A stretch of DNA of 45,069 bases from Candidatus Paralachnospira sangeri. GTDB taxonomy: Bacteria > Bacillota > Clostridia > Lachnospirales > Lachnospiraceae. The notes under the pieces were generated by a model, which saw nothing but the letters and a program-made list of their open reading frames with translations, ran no database searches and had not been told where the DNA came from. Below, piece by piece: positions 16,331 through 25,795 of the stretch. The position numbers and the translations under genes were made by a program. The stretch lies in NCBI GenBank assembly GCA_904397815.1, contig CAJFOT010000109.1, positions 1-45,069 on the forward strand, read 5' to 3'. Every line of letters begins with the position of its first letter. Positions within the stretch are counted from its first letter, which is position 1.

Positions 16331-17479
16331 ATGGGAGAGATTTCGTGGAGAAAGAAGTCAAAGGAAGGAAATATGGATAAAATACGGGGCGGACTGCTGG
16401 GCGGCGCCGTGGGAGACGCACTGGGCTATCCGGTGGAATTTCTGTCCGGTGAGGAAATCAAAAGCCGGTACGGCGAAAAGGGAATCCGGGACTATCAGCT
16501 GGACCCCGGGACAGGGATGGCTCTGATTTCTGATGATACTCAGATGTCTTTGTTTACCGCCAACGGGATTCTGTATGGGGACACGAAAAGAAATATGAGC
16601 GGGATATCGGCTGCGGTCAATCCCTCTGTCAATGTGGCCCTGGCTTATCAGGACTGGTATTTTACCCAGGCGGGAACAGTGGGAAGGGCGGGGGACGACC
16701 GGGTTTCCTGGCTGCTGGATATTCCGCAGCTGCGCAGCAGAAGGGCGCCGGGCAATACCTGCATGGCGGCGCTGGCTTCCGGGCGGACAGGCTCTGTCAG
16801 GATGCCGATCAATCAGAGCAAGGGCTGCGGCGGCGTCATGCGGGTAGCTCCCCTGGGGCTCCACTATCAGATGCGGAACCGGGACTGGCTGGATCTGGAG
16901 GGGGCGGAGGTGGCCGCTGTGACCCACGGTCATTCACTGGGCTATATGCCGGCCGCGGTGCTGACCCATATCGTAAACGTGGCGGTATACGGCGGCTGCG
17001 GGCGGGGCAGTTCTCTGCGGGATGCTGTGGAGGAAGGGATGGAAACGGCAGCCCGCCTGTTTCGGGACGACAGATATCTGCCCCAGTTTCAGGAACTGAT
17101 CGGCAGGGCAGTCAGCCTGTCGGAAAATGACCGGGAGGATGAGGAGAATATCAGCCGGCTGGGAGAGGGCCGGACCGGAGATGAGGTGCTGGCGATTGCC
17201 GTTTACTGCAGCCTGCGGTATTCCGGAGATTTCTCCCGGGGGATTATCGCGGCGGTCAATCACGGCGGAGACAGCGATTCCACCGGCGCTGTTACAGGCA
17301 ATATCCTGGGTTCCTGGCTGGGTTTTCAGGCAATCGAGGAAAAATGGAAGGAAAAGCTGGAGCTGAAGGATATCATTCTGGAGATGGCAGACGACCTCTG
17401 CTACGGCTGCCTGATTTCCCCCTACAGTGATTACAGAGATCCGGACTGGGAGAGGAAATATGTGGAGTTCCATCATTGA
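16331..17479 (+). CDS. ADP-ribosylglycohydrolase family protein
   Basis: 382 residues from the ATG at 16331 (GAGGAGG upstream). A second ATG at 16373, also with AAGGAAGG, gives MDKIRGGLLGGAVGDALG, the conserved family start, so a 368-residue form is equally likely. Mg2+ ligands are in place: SDDTQ near 67-71 and the C-terminal GGDSDST near 311-317. The family removes ADP-ribose from protein side chains or from small molecules, as DraG and the ARH proteins do. No ADP-ribosyltransferase is visible in the window, so the substrate is undefined. A promoter precedes and a terminator follows, so it looks monocistronic. Confidence 0.9.
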   Translation: MGEISWRKKSKEGNMDKIRGGLLGGAVGDALGYPVEFLSGEEIKSRYGEKGIRDYQLDPGTGMALISDDTQMSLFTANGILYGDTKRNMSGISAAVNPSVNVALAYQDWYFTQAGTVGRAGDDRVSWLLDIPQLRSRRAPGNTCMAALASGRTGSVRMPINQSKGCGGVMRVAPLGLHYQMRNRDWLDLEGAEVAAVTHGHSLGYMPAAVLTHIVNVAVYGGCGRGSSLRDAVEEGMETAARLFRDDRYLPQFQELIGRAVSLSENDREDEENISRLGEGRTGDEVLAIAVYCSLRYSGDFSRGIIAAVNHGGDSDSTGAVTGNILGSWLGFQAIEEKWKEKLELKDIILEMADDLCYGCLISPYSDYRDPDWERKYVEFHH

Positions 17480-17600
17480 CAGTGGTGCTGTCCAGACGAA
17501 TTTCTTTGTGCAGCGGGGACATTGAAAAGGCCGGGAGAAAACGGCATAATAATACCCATAAAACGACAGGTCATACAGAAAACGGTTATATAAGAATGGC

Positions 17601-17634
17601 AAAGGCGCTGAGAAGAGATTCCCGGCGCCTTTTC
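17601..17634 (+). terminator. Terminator after the ADP-ribosylglycohydrolase gene
   Basis: AAAGGCGC (17601-17608) pairs with GCGCCTTT (17625-17632), followed by further T residues. It lies 120 bases after the stop codon. Confidence 0.65.
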
Positions 17635-17705
17635 CTGTATGTGCGATCCATAATGAGCTGCCGTTCCTCAGATGAATATGACAGATGACGAGGGAGGAAA
17701 TTGTT

Positions 17706-18605
17706 ATGAAATATGAAGTGCAGGAACATTTGCATTATGCCGGGATTCCCAGTTTCAACCGGTACCCGGTGACCAGGGAACTGGAGGGTGTGGATATGGC
17801 AGTGATGGGCGTTCCCTTTGACAGCGGCGTGACCAACAGGCCGGGCGCCAGGCTGGGGCCCAGAGCCATCCGGAATATGAGCCAGCTGGCCTGCTGCTTT
17901 TCCTATCCCTGGGATTACAAGATCAGCGAGAAGAGAACCATCATTGACTATGGGGATGTGGGCTATTATGTAGGAGCAGATACCACAAAGGTAATGCTGG
18001 ATGAAACTTATGCCCATGCCAGGAAAATCCTGCAGGCAGGCTGCAGGCTGCTGACCCTGGGCGGGGACCACACCATTCCTTACGGGATGGTCCGGGCAGC
18101 CAGCGAGCAATACGGGAAGCTTGCTCTGCTTCATTTCGATTCCCATCAGGACAGTGCCCCCACTACAGACGGGAATATATCTCATGCCAATTTTGCCTAT
18201 GATCTTCAGGCAGAGGGATGCATCGATCCTTCCCATTCGGCGCAGGTGTTTATCCGCACCGATATGAACAAATGCGGTTATCATATTATTTATGCCCAGG
18301 AAGCAGTGTTTATGGATATGGAGGAGCTGGCGGAGAAGATTAAGGGCATCATCGGCAATATGCCGGTGTATCTCACCTTTGACATTGATGCCCTGGACCC
18401 GTCTGCGGCGCCGGGCACCGGCACGCCGGTGGTGGGAGGCCCCTCAGCGGCTCAGGTCAGGAAGCTGCTTTACGCCCTGCGGGGGATCAACGTGGTAGCG
18501 GCGGATCTGGTAGAGGTGCTTCCGGCATATGACCACAGTGAGATCACTGCCCTGGCGGCAGCGACAATCGCGCAGGATCTGATGTACCTGATGGATCAGA
18601 ACTAA
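17706..18605 (+). CDS. Agmatinase/arginase-family ureohydrolase
   Basis: About 299 residues from the ATG at 17706 (GAGGGAGGA upstream). The Mn2+ ligands of the ureohydrolase fold are recognisable: GGDHTIPYG with His122, DSHQD at 145-149 (the family usually has DAHxD), and DIDALDPS with Asp226 and Asp228. PGTGTPVVGG is the typical active-site loop. Agmatinases release urea from agmatine to give putrescine; related enzymes act on guanidinobutyrate, guanidinopropionate or guanidine, so speB is not certain. A binding lipoprotein gene follows 26 bases later and could supply the substrate. Confidence 0.85.
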   Translation: MKYEVQEHLHYAGIPSFNRYPVTRELEGVDMAVMGVPFDSGVTNRPGARLGPRAIRNMSQLACCFSYPWDYKISEKRTIIDYGDVGYYVGADTTKVMLDETYAHARKILQAGCRLLTLGGDHTIPYGMVRAASEQYGKLALLHFDSHQDSAPTTDGNISHANFAYDLQAEGCIDPSHSAQVFIRTDMNKCGYHIIYAQEAVFMDMEELAEKIKGIIGNMPVYLTFDIDALDPSAAPGTGTPVVGGPSAAQVRKLLYALRGINVVAADLVEVLPAYDHSEITALAAATIAQDLMYLMDQN

Positions 18606-18631
18606 GGCGCGCAGGATAGAGGAGGAATATT

Positions 18632-19633
18632 ATGAAAAAGAAGATTGTGTGTATGTTGCTGACACTGGCGATGGCCGCGTCTCTGGCAGGCTGCTCCGGC
18701 AGCTCTGACACAGCGGGAGGAGACGGGCTGACAGAGGTGACGCTGGGCACTACTTCATGGCCCACCAATATGTTTTTCTACCTGGCCCAGGATCAGGGCT
18801 TTTTCGAGGCAAACGGCGTGGATGTAACCATTCAGGATTTCTCATCCACCACAGAGAGCACCAACGCTTTTATCGGCGGCCAGATCGATTTCTGTACCTT
18901 TGCGTCCTCTGAGACCATCTCTCCTTTTTCCCAGAGTGATGACTTTTCCATTGTTCTGATGACAGACAAATCCAACGGCTCTGAAGGCCTGGTGGCGACC
19001 TCTGACATTCAGAGCATCGAGGATCTGGCGGGAAAAACAGTGGCGACCCAGCTGTACAGCGTGGATCACATGTTCCTGCTGACACTGCTGGATGAGCATG
19101 GCATGAGCGAGGATGATATTAATATTGTAGATATGTCGATCCAGGAGGCGGGCAGTGCCTTTATCGCCGGACAGTGCGATGCGGCCTGTATCTGGGATCC
19201 TTACTTCTCTCAGGCCATTGAGGCCGGCGGAAATGCCCTTTTTTCATCGGCAGACGCGCCGGATCTGATCACCGATGTGCTGGCGGCATCCAAGACCTTA
19301 TGTGAGGAAAATCCTGAGGCTGTGACCGGCGTGGTGAAGAGCTTTTTTGACGCGGTAGATTACTGGCAGGAGAATACTGACGAGGCCAATGCCGCTATGG
19401 GCGAGCATCTGGGCGTCAGCGCCGAAGAATTCGCAGATCAGATGGAAGGCCTGCTGATTCCCACAGAAGAAGAGGTGATCGAAGCTTTCACAGAGGCAGA
19501 GGACTACAGCTACTGGGGATATACCCAGAATACCGTGAGAGATTTCATGTATGAACTGGGCGTGCTGGAGAGCAATGACTTTGACTGCGGCGGTATGATC
19601 GATGCCAGCTTTGTGGAAGGGCTGGCTGAATAA
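18632..19633 (+). CDS. ABC transporter substrate-binding lipoprotein (NitT/TauT type)
   Basis: 333 residues with signal peptide and lipobox (MKKKIVCMLLTLAMAASLAGC, Cys at 21). The body fits the SsuA/ThiY-like fold: LGTTSWPTNMFFYLAQDQGFF, the NAFIGGQIDFCTF hinge region, and EDLAGKTVATQLYS. Such proteins bind sulfonates, nitrate, pyrimidine precursors or similar small molecules at the cell surface. No permease or ATPase gene accompanies it; a terminator comes straight after. It must therefore use a transporter encoded elsewhere or be an orphan. Its position behind the ureohydrolase suggests an amidine or guanidino ligand, which is inference. Confidence 0.88.
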   Translation: MKKKIVCMLLTLAMAASLAGCSGSSDTAGGDGLTEVTLGTTSWPTNMFFYLAQDQGFFEANGVDVTIQDFSSTTESTNAFIGGQIDFCTFASSETISPFSQSDDFSIVLMTDKSNGSEGLVATSDIQSIEDLAGKTVATQLYSVDHMFLLTLLDEHGMSEDDINIVDMSIQEAGSAFIAGQCDAACIWDPYFSQAIEAGGNALFSSADAPDLITDVLAASKTLCEENPEAVTGVVKSFFDAVDYWQENTDEANAAMGEHLGVSAEEFADQMEGLLIPTEEEVIEAFTEAEDYSYWGYTQNTVRDFMYELGVLESNDFDCGGMIDASFVEGLAE

Positions 19634-19670
19634 AAACAGACAGCCAGACGGAGGCGGCGCAGACAACATG

Positions 19671-19711
19671 CCGGGACGGGAGACGAAAGAGGGTTTCCTG
19701 TCCCGGTTTTT
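19671..19711 (+). terminator. Terminator of the ureohydrolase/binding-protein operon
   Basis: CCGGGACGGGA (19671-19681) pairs with a 3' arm ending TCCCGG at 19706, including one G-U pair, followed by TTTTT. Confidence 0.8.
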
Positions 19712-19789
19712 ATGCTTTTACGCGTTTGTCTCCAGCATCTCCCTCAGGTACTGCAAAAAAGGCACCGCACCTCAGAAAACAGAAAAAAA

Positions 19790-19816
19790 TTAGCACTCAA
19801 CTCTTGACAGTGCTAA
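19790..19816 (+). promoter_or_regulatory. CIRCE operator (HrcA binding site) at clpB
   Basis: TTAGCACTC (19790-19798), 9 bases, then CAGTGCTAA (19808-19816). This matches the CIRCE consensus TTAGCACTC-N9-GAGTGCTAA with one mismatch in the second arm. The operator overlaps the -35 box, so HrcA should repress clpB until heat or protein-folding stress. Confidence 0.92.
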
Positions 19817-19832
19817 CAATAAGTGTTATATT
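19804..19832 (+). promoter_or_regulatory. clpB promoter
   Basis: A perfect TTGACA at 19804-19809 and TATATT at 19827-19832 with a 17-base spacer. The -35 box lies inside the CIRCE element. Confidence 0.85.
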
Positions 19833-19876
19833 ACGTGTAGAACAAAAATAAAGACACATGTCAAGGAGGTCATATT

Positions 19877-22459
19877 ATGAATTTAAGTAAATTCACGCAG
19901 AATTCCATACAGGCTGTGCAGAACTGTGAGAAGCTGGCCTATGAGTATGGACATCAGGAAATTGACCAGGAACATTTATTATACAGTCTTTTAAAACTGG
20001 AAGACAGTCTGATTCTCAAGCTGATTGAGAAAATGGAGATACAGAAGGAACATTTCGTGGATAACGTAGCGTCGAAGCTGCAGGCGAAACCGAAGGTTTC
20101 CGGCAGCAGTCAGCTGTATATCAGCAATGACCTGAATAAGGTGCTGATCAATGCGGAAGACGAAGCGAAGGCTATGGGAGATGAGTATGTATCGGTAGAG
20201 CATCTGTTCCTGGCGCTGCTGAAATATCCCAACAGCGCGATGAAGAGCCTGTTTAAGGAGTACGGCATTACAAAGGAGCGTTTCCTTCAGGCGCTGGCCA
20301 CAGTCCGGGGCAATCAGCGGGTAACCAGTGATAACCCGGAGGCGACCTACGATACACTGAACAAATACGGCACCAACCTGGTGGAGCGGGCAGCGGAGCA
20401 GAAACTGGATCCTGTCATCGGCAGGGACGCAGAGATCCGCAACGTCATCAGGATTCTGTCCCGAAAAACCAAGAATAACCCTGTGCTGATCGGTGAGCCC
20501 GGCGTGGGCAAAACCGCCGTAGTGGAAGGGCTGGCACAGCGTATCGTCAGAGGGGATGTGCCGGAGGGCCTGAAAAATAAAACCCTCTTCTCCCTGGACA
20601 TGGGTGCGCTGGTGGCAGGCGCCAAGTACCGGGGCGAATTTGAGGAACGTCTGAAAGCGGTGCTGGAGGAGGTGAAGAAGAGCGAGGGACAGATTATCCT
20701 GTTCATCGATGAGCTGCACACCATCGTAGGCGCCGGCAAGACGGAGGGTTCCATGGACGCCGGCAATATGCTGAAGCCTATGCTGGCCAGAGGCGAGCTG
20801 CACTGCATCGGCGCCACAACCCTGGACGAGTACCGGAAATACATCGAGAAGGACGCGGCTCTGGAAAGGCGGTTCCAGCCTGTTATGGTAGACGAGCCTA
20901 CAGTGGAGGATACCATTTCCATCCTGAGAGGCATTAAGGACCGGTATGAAGTATACCACGGCGTGAAGATTACAGACTCTGCGCTGGTGAGCGCGGCGGT
21001 GCTGTCCAACCGTTATATCTCCGACCGGTTCCTGCCGGATAAGGCCATCGACCTGGTGGATGAGGCCTGCGCTCTGGTAAAGACGGAACTGGATTCCATG
21101 CCTTCTGAGATGGATGAGCTGTCCCGGAAGATCATGCAGCTGGAAATTGAGGAGGCCGCCCTGAAGAAGGAGACCGACCGTCTCAGCAAAGAACGGCTGG
21201 AAACTCTGCAGAAGGAGCTGGCGGAACAGCGGGATGAATTCGCCCGGATGAAGGCTCAGTGGGATAATGAAAAGACTGCTGTGGATAAGGTGGTAAAACT
21301 CCGTGAGGAGATCGACGCTGTGAACAGCCAGATTCAGGATGCTCAGCAGAAGTACGACCTGAATAAAGCGGCAGAGCTGATGTACGGCAAACTGCCTCAG
21401 CTGGAAAAACAGCTGGAAGCAGAGGAAGATAAGATTAAGAAGCAGGATATGTCTCTGGTTCATGAGAGTGTGACAGAGGATGAGATTTCCCGGATCGTGT
21501 CCAGATGGACCGGCATCCCGGTGGCGAAGCTGACAGAGAGCGAGCGGAACAAGACCCTCCATCTGGATGATGAGCTGCATAAACGGGTGATCGGCCAGGA
21601 TGAAGGGGTGGAGAAAGTAACGGAAGCCATCATCCGTTCCAAAGCGGGCATCAAAGATCCCAGCAAGCCGATCGGTTCCTTCCTCTTCCTGGGGCCTACC
21701 GGCGTGGGCAAGACCGAGCTGGCAAAGGCGCTGGCGGAGAGCCTGTTCGACGACGAGTCCAATATGGTCCGGATCGATATGAGCGAATATATGGAGAAAC
21801 ATTCGGTATCCCGTCTGATCGGGGCGCCTCCGGGATATGTGGGATACGATGAGGGCGGACAGCTGACAGAGGCAGTGAGAAGAAAACCTTACTCGGTTGT
21901 CCTCTTCGATGAGGTGGAGAAGGCCCATCCCGATGTGTTCAATGTGCTGCTGCAGGTGTTGGATGACGGACGGATCACCGACTCCCAGGGCAGGACGGTG
22001 GACTTTAAGAACACCATACTGATTATGACGTCCAATATCGGTTCTAATTACCTGCTGGAAGGCATTGACGACCAGGGCAACATCAAGCAGGAGGCCCAGG
22101 ATATGGTAACCCGTGAGCTGCGTGCCCATTTCCGTCCTGAATTCCTGAACCGGCTGGATGAGATTATCATGTTCAAACCTCTGACAAAGGATAATATCAC
22201 TGGCATCATCGACCTGATGGTGGCTGATGTGAACAAACGGCTGGCAGACAGGGAGCTGACCATTCAGCTGACAGAGGCGGCAAAGAAATACGTGGTGGAC
22301 CACGGCTACGACCCCATCTACGGCGCGAGACCGCTGAAACGGTTCCTGCAGAAAAACGTGGAGACACTGGCGGCCCGCCTGATTCTGGAAGGCGATGTGG
22401 GAGAGGGCGACACCATCTGGATTGATTTGGACGGCGATCAATTAGCGGCTCATACCTGA
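19877..22459 (+). CDS. clpB: ClpB protein disaggregase
   Basis: 860 residues, normal for ClpB; AAGGAGG precedes the ATG. Domain order: N-terminal substrate domain (about 1-145), first AAA+ module with Walker [10 protein letters not shown] near 206 and Walker [10 protein letters not shown], the coiled-coil M-domain (about 400-525, Glu/Lys-rich), and second AAA+ module with Walker [10 protein letters not shown] near 605 and Walker [12 protein letters not shown]. ClpB forms a hexamer that threads aggregated protein with DnaK's help; the M-domain distinguishes it from ClpC and ClpA. It stands alone and is controlled by CIRCE, so HrcA, not CtsR, appears to be its repressor here. Confidence 0.97.
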   Translation: MNLSKFTQNSIQAVQNCEKLAYEYGHQEIDQEHLLYSLLKLEDSLILKLIEKMEIQKEHFVDNVASKLQAKPKVSGSSQLYISNDLNKVLINAEDEAKAMGDEYVSVEHLFLALLKYPNSAMKSLFKEYGITKERFLQALATVRGNQRVTSDNPEATYDTLNKYGTNLVERAAEQKLDPVIGRDAEIRNVIRILSRKTKNNPVLIGEPGVGKTAVVEGLAQRIVRGDVPEGLKNKTLFSLDMGALVAGAKYRGEFEERLKAVLEEVKKSEGQIILFIDELHTIVGAGKTEGSMDAGNMLKPMLARGELHCIGATTLDEYRKYIEKDAALERRFQPVMVDEPTVEDTISILRGIKDRYEVYHGVKITDSALVSAAVLSNRYISDRFLPDKAIDLVDEACALVKTELDSMPSEMDELSRKIMQLEIEEAALKKETDRLSKERLETLQKELAEQRDEFARMKAQWDNEKTAVDKVVKLREEIDAVNSQIQDAQQKYDLNKAAELMYGKLPQLEKQLEAEEDKIKKQDMSLVHESVTEDEISRIVSRWTGIPVAKLTESERNKTLHLDDELHKRVIGQDEGVEKVTEAIIRSKAGIKDPSKPIGSFLFLGPTGVGKTELAKALAESLFDDESNMVRIDMSEYMEKHSVSRLIGAPPGYVGYDEGGQLTEAVRRKPYSVVLFDEVEKAHPDVFNVLLQVLDDGRITDSQGRTVDFKNTILIMTSNIGSNYLLEGIDDQGNIKQEAQDMVTRELRAHFRPEFLNRLDEIIMFKPLTKDNITGIIDLMVADVNKRLADRELTIQLTEAAKKYVVDHGYDPIYGARPLKRFLQKNVETLAARLILEGDVGEGDTIWIDLDGDQLAAHT

Positions 22460-22510
22460 ACAGGAGAAAAGGCGCAGATACCGAGGCGGTAAGCTGCTCC
22501 GTCTGAAACA

Positions 22511-22559
22511 GAAAAGAAAAAGGAAATCAGTATCGGGGACTGGTTTCCTTTTTCTTTTC
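22511..22559. terminator. Bidirectional terminator between clpB and the LysR remnant
   Basis: A perfect 16-bp stem, GAAAAGAAAAAGGAAA (22511-22526) with 22544-22559, carries T-rich arms on both strands. It serves clpB on the plus strand and the convergent LysR remnant on the minus strand. Confidence 0.85.
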
Positions 22560-23244
22560 AGGATTTCTGCATTTCTTTTTTCAGAATTTGTATAAAGTAA
22601 TGTACCATTTGAGAAGGATGCCGTGAATAGAAAACTCCGTAAGGTACGGTCAGATCCCACTCTACCGGGATGGCTTTCGCCATGGGCAGCATGGAGACCC
22701 ATCCGGCTTCAATGACAGTCAGCTGGTTATTGACGGAATGTTTGCTGAGAGTTGTATAGTCAGTATAATCATCATACTGTATGCGGATCTGCGGATATGG
22801 TTTCAGGTATTCCGCCACCGGGATGGAATTAGCCGCCTTTTCCGGGTTGCTCATATAAAGGGTATATCCAAACAGATCCCGGAGCTCCAGGATGGATTTT
22901 CCTGAAAGGGGGTGGTCATTGGGCACTGCGATGCAGAGCGCGTGTTCTGCCATATAAAGAGACTGGTTTTTCTCAGCCCACAGATTAAAAACACAGCAGC
23001 AGAAGACAATGTCGATCTGTTCTCCCAGATGTTCGGAAATCTGGATGATTTCATCGGCGTCATCTTTAAAAGGAACCATACTCAGATGAATATGGGGGTA
23101 TTTATGGGCAATTTTTTTCCACAGATGAAGCAATTCATTGCCGGGATTCATCAGAGAAACACCCAGACGGATCTGAATCTCTTCCGGATAGGCCTTGTTC
23201 CTTGCCTCCTGCAGGATGCGCCGGGACTGGCTGATAAATTTCAA
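22558..23244 (-). pseudogene. Headless LysR regulator (effector domain only)
   Basis: About 228 codons of a LysR effector-binding domain, from the linker helix (FISQSRRILQEARNKA) to the natural end. The winged helix-turn-helix that should occupy the first 60-65 residues is missing. A TTG at 23244 could be called as start, but without a DNA-binding domain the product cannot work as a regulator. Immediately upstream the sequence belongs to a Cys-rich gene in another frame, so the boundary near 23245-23255 is most easily explained by a deletion that removed the end of one gene and the front of the other. Confidence 0.75.
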
Positions 23245-23251
23245 AGTTGCA

Positions 23252-23491
23252 GGTGCCTTTCAGTTTTCCGGTTTTTCCGCATTTGGGGCAGACGAAGCCG
23301 GACTCATTTTTCTGCCTTGCCAGGGCTTCTGCTTCCTCCATGGAGTGGCAGTCTGTTTCTTCTTTATAGTCGCAGACATGCACTTCGCAGTAGGGGAAAG
23401 AGCCGGTATCCTTGAATTCTGACCAGAAATTGGTACATTTCACATAGTAGACGGGGGTCAGTTCCTCGTCCTCACAGGGACAGTGTTCCAT
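23252..23491 (-). CDS. Small Cys-rich, zinc-ribbon-like protein next to the oxidoreductase (3' end disrupted)
   Basis: Starts at an ATG with GGAGGTG upstream (MEHCPCEDEELTPVYYVKC). About ten Cys, including CPC near residue 4 and a CPKC motif near 68, suggest a metal site, probably zinc or an iron-sulfur cluster. The frame stays open to 23135, but from about residue 80 it reads into the headless LysR sequence out of frame, so the native C-terminus is probably lost. It lies 56 bases after the aldehyde:ferredoxin oxidoreductase gene on the same strand, so it was co-transcribed. I do not recognise the family; a role in electron transfer or cofactor handling is only a guess. Confidence 0.6.
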
Positions 23492-23547
23492 ATGCTGTTC
23501 ACCTCCATATCCCTTGGGGTACTGTCGGTTTTATTTCCTTTTTTATT

Positions 23548-25773
23548 TTATTTCTGTTCTGCCTGGGCCAGGAATCTGCCGCAGTCGATGGAGGAGGTGG
23601 AGGTGGATTTCCGTCCTCTCATGAACTCTTCAGAGCCTCTTCTGGCGAGGTTGGCAGGCACATCCTCATAGCGGGGCGCGGTTTTTCTGTGCTGTGCCAG
23701 CTGTTCCCGGTAGGGCCGGATGGCTTCATTGACTGCGGACAGGCCGTATTTCAGCAGAGTCTCTTCTGTGGGAACCCCGTCCTCGTCCCAGCCCTCCAGG
23801 GTATAGTATCTGTCCAGCAGCTTTCCGAACCGGAAGGGGTCGATGTGGAATCCCATGGTCCAGTCGCCTCCTCTGGCATCGTGGCAGTGGGTGATATACA
23901 TGTCGTAATCCCGGCAGCGCCCGATGTCCAGCAGGGAGTAGCACCGTTCCATATTCCAGATTTTCAGGGAGATTTCCTCCAGCATTTCTTCTGTATAGGT
24001 TACGCCGGTTACTGCCGTCAGCAGCTTGGATTCCATTTCCCAGTCGCCGTGGTATCCGGTTTCCGGCATACCGGGAGCCAGGGTCTGGGGATAGAGGGTG
24101 TCGCAGAACACGCCGCAGCCCATGATGACGCCCCGGATCTGCTGCTTTTTGGCTGCGTATTCCTTGTTGGTGTAGCCCAGATCCCAGAATTCCTCATCGG
24201 GAATCTTCCCGTATAAAGCCGGGTCAGGGTCAATGGTGTGATCCATGCCATAATAGTAATCCTTCGCCAGCTCCGGCAGCCGCAGGAAGGGGATCCGCCG
24301 TCCGCCGAAGTCACAGTACTTGTGGCCGGAGTCGCTCATGGGATCTCTGGTGTCGGTGGCGGAGAGGAGGGCGGGAACCACCCAGTAGGGGTATTTCAGG
24401 TTATACCAGCAGCAGGTGCCCAGGGAGTGGGCTGCCATGCCATGTTGGGCGTGGTCGGAATGCTCCAGATAGTGGTCGCCCAGTATCTCAGCCGCCCGGG
24501 CGGAGCCTTCTGCCAGGAGATCGCCGAAGCCTTCCCGCAGGCAGAGCATTTCCACCAGATGGGGCAGGAGGGCAGGGTCATCCACGTCCCAGTGAAGCCC
24601 GGTCAGTTTATCCATGTCCTCGCCGGCGCATTCCAGTTCACTCAGCCACAGCAGCAGCGCCTGGAGATCCCAGGTGTTCAGTCCCATGTTGTTGACGTAC
24701 CACATGATCTCAGAGCCGGACTGGAAGTTCATGGGCCACCGGTAGTCACGGTTCAGGTCATGCTGGAGCCATTTCAGCTCCATCTCACATTTGGCCGGCC
24801 AGCCGAACAGGACAGGGGCTACACATTTGGAGCTGTGGGTGGTATCCAGGGTTTTATGCCACGCGCCGTTGCCGCCCCGGATGAATGAGAAGGTAGACAG
24901 ATGGCAGGGAACACCGCATGCCACACAGCTGTTGCCCTTCTGCGTGATCTCTGAGGCTTCGGCATTTTCCAGCAGCCGATCTGTGTAAAGCATTTGTCTG
25001 TCGCCGTAATCATAATTGCCGATTTTAGTTGTGCCGCTGCCTACGGCAGGAGGAACCGGCGTCGTTTCCTTCGGTATGGTTTTCAGCCGCATACAGTCAT
25101 CCCGGAGTTTGATGATCGTGGGCAGATCCGCTACCCGAACTGCCTTATGTCCGTTGAAAACGATAGCCTTCATCTTTTTATCGCCCATGACAGCGCCGAA
25201 GCCAGCCTGGGCGGCGCAGTTATCCCGGTCGTTGAAGATACCTGCCAGCCGGACCAGGTTTTCGCCGGCAGGGCCGATGACACAGGCCTCCGTATGTTCC
25301 CCGAAGCGCTGTTTCAGCAGCCGCTGAGTATCCACTGCGTAATGGCCCCAGTATTTGGCGCCGTCGTGGAATACAGCGCCCTCTTCCGTGATTTCCACTA
25401 CCACCGGCTCTTTTGATTTGCGGCTGAAAATCACGCCGTCGAAGCCGGTTCTCTTCAGGGCTTCCCCCACACGTCCTCCGATGGAGGAGCGGGTGTACAT
25501 CTCCGGATAGGACTGGGCGCCCACGCCGAAGAAGTAGGAGCGTCCCCCGCCCAGAACCGGGGTTCCGCAGACCGGCCCGTTGAAATACATCAGAAGGTTT
25601 CCGTCATCGAAAGCCCCTGTTCCCGGTTTCAGATACCGCCAGGCATAGTCGATGGCGATGCCCCGGCAGCCGATCAGCTCCTGACATTTATCAGAAATAT
25701 CCTGGATCTCGAAGGTCTGTGCTTCCAGATCGACCCACAGCACCTTCCCCCACCATCCGTATTTTAACTCCAT
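23548..25773 (-). CDS. Aldehyde:ferredoxin oxidoreductase family protein (tungsten/molybdopterin)
   Basis: 741 residues, well above the roughly 600-630 of characterised AOR enzymes. AGGAGGGAG precedes the ATG. The N-terminal domain (about 1-210) has the family pattern WVDLEAQTFEI, NGPVCGTPVLGGGRSYFF and YTRSSIGGRVGEALKRTGFD. [4Fe-4S] ligands are Cys283, Cys286 and Cys290 (SCVACGVPC), with a fourth Cys near 553 or 557 (GCGVFC). AORs use a tungsten bis-pyranopterin to interconvert aldehydes and acids with ferredoxin. Extra length lies mainly in the C-terminal third, which suggests a distinct subgroup. The polyferredoxin gene directly upstream is the likely electron partner. The substrate is unknown. 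Confidence 0.9.
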   Translation of the reverse strand: MELKYGWWGKVLWVDLEAQTFEIQDISDKCQELIGCRGIAIDYAWRYLKPGTGAFDDGNLLMYFNGPVCGTPVLGGGRSYFFGVGAQSYPEMYTRSSIGGRVGEALKRTGFDGVIFSRKSKEPVVVEITEEGAVFHDGAKYWGHYAVDTQRLLKQRFGEHTEACVIGPAGENLVRLAGIFNDRDNCAAQAGFGAVMGDKKMKAIVFNGHKAVRVADLPTIIKLRDDCMRLKTIPKETTPVPPAVGSGTTKIGNYDYGDRQMLYTDRLLENAEASEITQKGNSCVACGVPCHLSTFSFIRGGNGAWHKTLDTTHSSKCVAPVLFGWPAKCEMELKWLQHDLNRDYRWPMNFQSGSEIMWYVNNMGLNTWDLQALLLWLSELECAGEDMDKLTGLHWDVDDPALLPHLVEMLCLREGFGDLLAEGSARAAEILGDHYLEHSDHAQHGMAAHSLGTCCWYNLKYPYWVVPALLSATDTRDPMSDSGHKYCDFGGRRIPFLRLPELAKDYYYGMDHTIDPDPALYGKIPDEEFWDLGYTNKEYAAKKQQIRGVIMGCGVFCDTLYPQTLAPGMPETGYHGDWEMESKLLTAVTGVTYTEEMLEEISLKIWNMERCYSLLDIGRCRDYDMYITHCHDARGGDWTMGFHIDPFRFGKLLDRYYTLEGWDEDGVPTEETLLKYGLSAVNEAIRPYREQLAQHRKTAPRYEDVPANLARRGSEEFMRGRKSTSTSSIDCGRFLAQAEQK

Positions 25774-25795
25774 ATGTATCTCCCTCCTGACGCGA

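Noticed and set aside
17480-17705. A guanidine (ykkC-type) riboswitch before the ureohydrolase
   Set aside because: GC-rich bits such as GCCGGGAGAAAACGGC caught attention, but the conserved ykkC core could not be found. The region holds only a terminator and the ribosome binding site.
19991-22441. An 816-codon open frame antisense to clpB
   Set aside because: The plus strand encodes an unmistakable full-length ClpB. The antisense frame is His/Leu/Gln-rich, has no ribosome binding site and is a by-product of codon bias.
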